From Mactromeris polynyma (Eukaryota > Mollusca > Bivalvia > Venerida > Mactridae), in NCBI GenBank assembly GCA_032209605.1, contig JASFXZ010000003.1, positions 37,648,456-37,712,455 of the forward strand: a DNA stretch of 64,000 bases. The letters are read 5' to 3'. Shown piece after piece: positions 49,001-58,000 of the stretch (its first letter is position 1; every line of letters starts with the position of its first letter). The position numbers and the translations under genes are program-made. The notes beneath the pieces were generated by a model, which was given only the letters and a program-made list of their open reading frames with translations, was not told the origin of the DNA and searched no databases.

Positions 49001-52000
49001 GGTTACTGGTTGGTAGCCAGGAAGCTGCGTCATCAAGAGTGATTAGTAATAGTTGTAAGAACTTGTAACAATTGATGTACAATGCATAAGTGTAAACTAA
49101 ACACAACTACTGGTAACAGAAAGGCATTCTGACATATCATCATGTGATATCGAACTCACACAGTCATTCCCAAATTTTTAATACTGACAAATTAAGATTT
49201 GATAGTATGCTTGCCAAGCTGGGAATTATTAGCTCTTCGAAACAATATACATGTATGCAATTTCATGCACAGTCAGACTTTGAGCTTCATTGATAGGCAA
49301 AGCAAAAAGTTTCAATTTGTAATGTACCGTAAATGTGGGAATAGAGAGCCCCATTCTTGACATTCTTTATGTATATACTCTGCTTGATTTCGTCTTTCAT
49401 ACAGCACTGAGTCTATCTCATCAAATAGATTTTGTACTGTCTTAGCTGCCTGTCTATCAAATTCCTGAATATTTAATTAACAAGGAATAAACATGATTAT
49501 AAACATGAATCTAAAAACCATGACAACAATCAGCATTCTTCATAATTATCTCCAAGAATGATAATAGTCATGGCAACAATGACATTAAATGGTACTCAAA
49601 TATCATAACTATGATTTTCCGAGTAGATAAGGCATAAATAATATTCTGCGCACTATATAACTCTCCACACCACATGTTTTAGGGGCAAAACCGCTTTAGT
49701 TGTAAATGCATACATGTACTCACATGCTTGCTCTTTTCAAGGAAGAGTGCTTAAGTCGTAAGTGATTTTACATTGAAAAACTTTTTAAAGCAATTTCAAA
49801 TATAGCAAACAACCATTATTAACAACCTGTTTTATTTCACATAAATAGTTTCATTATAAATTTGATTACTCTTCATACTAGAATACACTCCTAAATTGCT
49901 ATTTAAAAATGTGCTTGGTACTTTAAAATCACACATGGACTGACAAGGATGGATAATACAAACAAAGATATTGCTTTTTTATTTTATTCAATAATTAGGA
50001 AGCACGTTGTCATGTATGCTTGAGCACAATTCCCACATGCCAGCAATGCATGCTAGCAACACCTATTGACTAATTAAGGTTAAATTTCTAAGCATAAAAG
50101 TAAATTTCAGGAGCATTTAATGAGCTTATATACCTCTAGTTATAGATGGGAAGTACCTAATTACTTTGATGTTTATCTAAAGTAAAAGCAATCATGCAAT
50201 CTAGTCAGGCAATGTGTTTGGTGTTTTGAAAAGGGTTTGATGTGAATAAGAAAGTCAGTTTGGAGGTAAATGAACATTGCGCAAAAGAAAGAAAAACAAT
50301 TAAATAATGTTATTCAAAATCATAGGTGCATACAATTACTGCACTACTAATCATTAATTATACTCCTGACATAATCATTATAGACAGTTAATACTATGCA
50401 TAGCACTTTCGTCCATAATGAACTATAACCCAACATAACCATTAAAATGCTATCTTGATAAAGGATGAAACATGATCGCATGTTAATTCATTTTGTATGG
50501 TTTTCAATCAGACCACCAGAAAGATATCACTTTTGTATGAGATGACTTGTAAGTCATTATAACACTGATATGTTCTTTTATCATTTGAAATATCTTGTTA
50601 AGTGACACATGTCCTCAAAAGAGGTTTGGTATTGTTGTAATTGAATTCCTCATGCAATTGGTTGCATATAAAAAAACATTAAATAGTATTGACAAATTCT
50701 ATTGTAAATGGAAATGCATGTTCACGGTTTGTAGGTGGTCACAAATGTTCTTAGTTTATGAGATAACAGCTTGCTTTTTTTACTACATTACTGTCAATGG
50801 ATAGTCTTACATGAGGATTGAAAGTACACAATACACTGGTAAACAGTTTTTAAAATCACAGTGAACCTCTGACATTTGAACTGTGATGTTTTAAAGTGCA
50901 ATACTAAATGTATGCAACAAAATTGACAATAATATTTCATTAATACTGTGTTTTTTTTCTACATGGAATTAACATTTATAGCAATTTTTACGTATCAATG
51001 GTTTGGACCCAAACTATTGTAACTACAGTCGGACCTGTCCTTCATTCGACAATCTTCTATCTGAATAGACGGTATCATCCAAAATAAATATCAGATCCTG
51101 ATGTACGTATCGTCTTAGGCACGTTGAATTTAAATGGGCACTTCGAAAGCATGCATTATTCAACATAAAATTTCAGACCCAATGAATTTGAATGAATGAG
51201 CTAGGTTCGACTGTATATACCACGAAAACTGAGCAACAAAGCTTCATGAAAAACCCTCGATATGAACTAAATAATACAGTCCTTCGTTATAATCACTCCC
51301 AGCAGACCAAAGAAAGAACTTAGGGCAAAGCCAGAACCAGCTATAAATGAAACAATACATAAACTCACTAAACTCAACCTATTCAGATATGAAATAACCT
51401 TGTAAAAATGATTAATATTTCAATATTCTGTGCCATAAATGATACAAAATTCTGAAACATGATTAACTATCTAGAACACGTGAAACAATGTGATGTCCTG
51501 AATACATGAATACAGAAATGCACCAGAGACAAAGTGGAAAAAAACAAAACCTTCTAGCATAAAATCATTAATCAATAAGAACACGATTTCACTGTCAAGT
51601 TAAATATAGCATCTTTATTCTAACTTCCTGATCAGCACTGCCCGGAAAATCAATCAAATCAAATTGATAGTGTTCAGGTAACATCATTTCCACGCATGGG
51701 AAATCAATCCTGTATCAAAGAGTATCATCAGTCATGCATTTTGTATAAATGGAAACATACCAGCGAATGTTTTTTCTAGCAACAGGAACAACAATCAGTG
51801 ATGGCAAGGGAATGGCAAATAAACACTGGATGCTATTTTTTTTATTATCAATTTGATACCGTAACTAAATACTTATCATAGAGGTGTAAGCAATCTACAT
51901 TAAAGTAAAGGTGTACATCATCAATGAACTAACATATGAAAGACGGCCTTGTGGCTTAAATACACAGTTGAAAATCAGTTTTACCCCATACATGGTAAAT

Positions 52001-55000
52001 AAACTATTTGTATGGAATGATCAATATCAACATTTTTTCTATGGTCTATATATATATATACTACCAAATACCACATTTAGAATGTGTGCCAAAAGATTGA
52101 AATTTGATCTCTAAATGAACAACTATTGTGCATTTTTAAGACATATATGTTTCAATGCAAGAAGTGACTGTTTTGGATACGAATAATAGAATACGAAACC
52201 AAAGTAAGACATTTTTGATGGGAGGAATATCAGACAATGTATTGTACTCAGAGATTTATGGATTTAAAGAAGAATTAGGAAATGAAAATTCTTTACAGTA
52301 ATTGATCATTGTGACCATTGTTGCATAGACCAACTATTGTAAATAGCATACAAGGTCATTATACTTACAGAGTGTTCAGCACAAAACTATTGTAACACAG
52401 CTTTAGTTATGAAGAAATAACAATAGTTTTGTACCTGACACACTCAATTTGAGTTAACCAAATGAGTAACAAATAAAGGTTATTTGTGTGTTTCGGTGTA
52501 AGATCGAAAGTTATTTCACTGAGAGAGCAGTGGACCGAATGTTCACGAGCGGCAATGCTTAGCCACAAGTGAAAATTTAAATCAGATGCTAACGAGGCGA
52601 AATAACAAACAACTTTTCTGTTTATTTCAAGCTTCATTTTGGTCATTTCTGTTTTGCCTGTCAATAACATCCAATTTCCCCTTTGAATGCCTCAATATTT
52701 TATATGACAATGTTTTATATGACAATGTTTTATATGACGTCATTTATATGACGTCATTATCACTTTGATCATGTCGCTGTGAGTTTATAATGGGGGACAA
52801 TAATTTACCGTTATTCCGTGGTAAACCACCAGAATGCATGAAATAACGAATAGAAAGGCATGAAATTTGAATTAAGAGAAACAATTTAAGACCTTATAAT
52901 TGAAAAGGTTTGAAAACATATAATGTCCAACCATGTGAATATAGTGTAGTATTTGAATCATTGCAGTAGATTGTGTACGAATACTTGAAGACTACTTCAC
53001 TCAGCAACCATTTATCAAGAGCCATAACTCACATAGCACCTTAGTGATAGCCAAACATTACAGAGATATATTCTATATAAGCCCCTTGATCAAACTTGTT
53101 TGAGGTTAAGATAATATAACTGTTGTAAGGAAACTAAACCAATTTTATTATCTTTACAGAATGGAGAGCTTGTAAATCAAGAAACATTTGGGCAATGTGA
53201 ATGTTTAATATTTGACTGACTTACACCTCTGTCCCAACACATGTTGAGAGAAAGTTTAGTGACTCTTAGCTCACAAATACTTGAATTATGGCCTGCAACA
53301 CCAAACTAATTGTGTTAAATAGGGCATCTCCAGAGACCATATATCAGTTTAAAATGGTCAACTAGATAGAAGTGACCATTATAGTTCCATAAAATTTCAA
53401 TTGTTGAATGTTTCAAGATCAATCATTTTCTAATAAATAGTAGCTTTATCTTTCATTCGATTTCTTGTCTCTGTTCACTAATTAACTTTCTCATACAATT
53501 AGTTAACTCTTGCCAAGCCAAGGCATTTACTTGGGAAAAAAACTTTCAGGAAATATTTTAGTGAAACTGATCAACTACTTGTAAACAAAATTTTTCTTTG
53601 TATAAGATACATCTAGCTGTATTCCCTATCCTGCTTTAACATATGAAATTATTCCACCCTGACATAATATTATTTTAAGACCCATGGCGCTAAACTCAGG
53701 AACCGATCTAGAAAATTTATCGGGTGACCAGATCATTGTGGCATAACGCCGTATTTGTGCAGGAAGCCGATACAATATATTGATTGAGTTTGGGAGGAAA
53801 TTATGTTATAACTCATCCATGATGTCAATGTGATATTTTATTACAGTGACCTACATCAGACAATTGCACAGAACCATGGTGATGTGTACAATACCAGTTC
53901 CGGTGCATACAGTATACAAATACAGTGTACAAAACAATCTAAATTTGGATGACAAACTATGGGACCACTGTTTGCAGTAAGATTAACATTTCTTGTTCAA
54001 TACCAACTGTTAGTCTAGATAGCAATTATCATTGTTACAATAAGTCTTATAATCACCAAAAATATGGGTCAGTGATTATGGAATGCTAAACTGTATCAGG
54101 TATAGCAGATATGGTACTTAAATCACTTGCCTGAAGGTCTTGGGTTTGGGTATATATATAGTGGAGTCAGTTTGCTAGGCTCCGGCATAGGGAGAGGAGA
54201 CAATACTTAACTCTTCCAGTTATTTACAGTAAAATCCTGACACTTGATATCAGGAATAAAAAAAGAGCAAACGCATAAATGGAGTATGATACACAAAGGC
54301 TTCATAATTGGATCATCATGTATTGGACAAATACTTACATCCCAGGAGTATTGGGAATCTACACTACTCCTTTCTGTGGTATTTCCTGTACCCCATATAT
54401 CCCCTTGTACAATAGATGGACTAGTACTGGCATTTTCTTCTGTGATAGTTGGTGATGAACGATTACTGCTCAATGGCGTTTCTTCTTGGTAACTGAACAA
54501 ATAAGAAGATATACATTAGCATTATATCAATTTGACTTTCTTACATTTAGATTTAAAATAACTAACCTCCATATAATTTTCAACCTGGTTCAAGAAAAAC
54601 ATTGAAATCATGACCATATGAAATGCAATAATCAGAAACTAATTTTATATACTAATTCATGAGAACACTCGAAATGTGCTAATTTGTAAAAAAAAAGGTC
54701 AACTTGATTTGAATTCAAATTCCATGATTTATGACAACGCTGAGCTAATTTAAAGTTGGCCAAAATCGGTGTTGTGATACTGTATGATTGTTTGGAAGTG
54801 TGTTTGTGCCTGTAAGATCTTCTAAAATAATGTATAAATCATATATTACATCATTTATCAATAAATTTATCACAATGTGTCATCATCACAGCTACAATGG
54901 GACTGAACAAAGATGCGCTCCCTTGTAAGATGTGATGCAAAGAAACCTGTGGTGATTGCGAATTGACCGTTACCACAACTATTACAATATACACTATGTG

Positions 55001-58000
55001 GAGTATCAGATACATAAACAACTTGTCAAAACAGTTGATAAGTAAGTTTGACATGTAAGACAAATACTCAAGTTTTAAATTTTTAAATCCAAAACAAATA
55101 GTAGTTAATACAAGTAAACCTCAGTAAATGACAGACTGCTTGAAACAGAGACATCATTTTTGGACATATGGACAGCATGAACCTAAAAACAAACCAGTAT
55201 ATATCTCGTCTGACATGTACCAAGCAGACAAAGAAACGACTTACCTAGATATTGCTTCAACGATCTTGTTTGAGAATTCATGTGGCAAGGTTTGGTGTTC
55301 AACGATCTCTAATGCACTGGTTGGATGTCCGACGGTCACCTGTGACAAGCCTCGTCTGAAATATACATAAACACACCTATCAAAATTGTATATGAAGATT
55401 ATATTTGTACAAACATTGTCAGATACATGGAGACAACAGCACCAATGTTCAAGTAGCACAGTATGTCACTATCTTGGTCACAGTCAATCTTAAATCTAAC
55501 ATAAATCTCAACAGAATAATTTCACCAATCAAGGTTTCCAGACCCATCCAAACCATTCTCAAAATTCAAGCATCTATTTGGTTGTTTTATAGTGCAACCT
55601 TAAAATTGACCAATGGCAAAGCTGCATTCTACGACTCAGCATGGAGCATGAGTGTGTGTGACGGGGCTTATTCCAAGAGGAGAGCTGAGTGATGGCAACA
55701 ATAAGAGATGACTTCATCAGCTCCTTTGTTCCTTAACATTTCTCTTCCTTCTGTAATATCATTGCGCGATGTTGGAACTTTCAGTCCTTTGATTTTACTT
55801 GGGGAACAGTCTGTCTGAAGAATGAAGTAAAATGACTACACTGCTAAAGCATTATTGTAAATCATCCATCAACTTCAATTAAAAAATTATTTCCCTTGTC
55901 ATAGCAATGCTTCTCTGTGGTTAAGGTACTTATGTTACCATGGCAATATATTCAACAAACAAAAGAGTACCAACATAACATTCATTTCTCAAAGAGAAAG
56001 ATTGCTCAGGGATATAATAAAACATGAACAGACACACAATGCTACCATCAATTTCAAAGCTTTCATTACTTCAACTTATTAATTATGGATCCTAGTTGTC
56101 ACTAACTTCATTAAGTACATCTCTGATCAAGTTTTAACAAAAGTGAGTGTTACAGAGATAATTGTTTCAACTTGTTTTGAAGTTTTTACTTCATTGAGTA
56201 AATGTCTATTCATGACAAACAGGAGTGAAATATGAAATACAGACTTGTTTTTTCTTCCTGAGCGTTTCTGGCGAAATGAAGCAAAAAAAATTACAAGGAA
56301 AGTTTTCTATTTAACTTCATAAAGTATGTTTTTCATTCCTTCTAGAATGCATTTTATGAACATGATCAGGTTTAGTTTAACTATTTTGACATTTGCATGG
56401 TTTGAATACATCACTGTTGCTATATGGAATGAGAATTATTTCGAGTTTACGCCCGTTTCTATAGAGAAAATAAACGTGACTGTAACATTATACAACATAG
56501 CATGACTGAACATCAGAGTAAACACTTCATGGCGCAATATTACGCATTTTTCCTGATTTTCAAATCATTGCAAACACTTACATGCACAATTGCTTTCACG
56601 GTGAATATTGACATAAGTCATTATATCAAGATACAAATTTGCATGAAAATGATATTTTGGGGATTACAAATGTATTAAAAGAAATACAGAAATAATCATT
56701 GCAATTAAGCGGACATTATTCAATTTTAAATAGATTATCACAATTTACAAATAAATGCATCTATGATTATTATATTGTTGTGACACTTGAGATTTATGCT
56801 CTTACTGGGCTAATAACTGAATAACACCCAAATAAAACCATAAAGCCTCACATTACTGTCACCATCAGGTTAATGCAAGATTCATTACTAGCAATTCAAC
56901 AGCAATAAAAGTCAATGGTGAAAAGTCAATTTAATGCCCATAAAATATTCACTGGCCTGAATTCAAGCATTGATACAGGCGTTTAGTCTGAACTTGTTTA
57001 CTATAGAAATCAAGTGTGAAACAAATTCTTTCAGCTTTTCAGGTAAATGTAATCAACCTCTATACACTGTATATATAGAGAAAATTGAGCAGTTAATCTA
57101 TTTCATATGATTATTAATGTTTCTCTTGCATACAGGATGCTCTGTCTTAAATGCCATGCAACATTGAACTTAAACTAGCTATATAAAGTATCCAACATAC
57201 GTAACATAAACATGTTTAGATGGAACGCCTATTGGTGACATAAATATGAGTTCATAACAAGTTTTTTATACAATTTAAACAACTGTAAATGTCAATATTG
57301 TGCACATTTGAGAATCATAATTATCCTGAACCTTTCATATTGAAGTTTTAATGTAGTCAAATTCAAAAACTCAATTTGTGTTGCCAAAAATAAATGAGAG
57401 AATTTCTGGCAATTATAGCATTTCATAACATCTGAGTTAATTTTTGGTTTCAACTTTTAAGTAACTATTACAGAAATGACAGTACTTATTGATACTGACC
57501 GAAGCAGTATGGCTTGACAAACCAAATCATAATTTCAAATTAATATATTTATTTCTACAATAATTTTATTGTGTTGTGAACTTCACAGTACACTTGCTTA
57601 GTTACTAAGGAAACATTAAGCCATTTTATCAACAGAACTTGAGGACAATTACATATATAAATACCGGTATAGTATTAAAAAATATACTTGAAGAACGTAA
57701 TACATTATATAATCATTTCCATTCCCAGAGAATATTTACTACAAATCACCTTCTTATATTAATATTTATATTTTAATTACCACAAGGATTAACATTATAA
57801 ACATAACAATACTTATATAGTTATGTTGTATACAATTATTATTAACACTACAATAAGCAATGTAATATCAATACAAACTTATGATATGTTTAATTCAGTG
57901 TTTGATTGTTGACTGGTAACATATTAACACGTACTTCATGGTTGGGGCTCTATACACCATTGGATAGGACAGTTTTAGATTTCAATACAGGGAGTGGACT

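Larger units (their letters stand above)
49465..54338. other. FAM149 intron 3 (4.9 kb)
   Basis: AT-rich intron with an inverted MITE copy (51026-51213), a short hairpin (52372-52442) and paired CRE palindromes (52735-52756). The isolated open frames show no family similarity. Confidence 0.6.
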
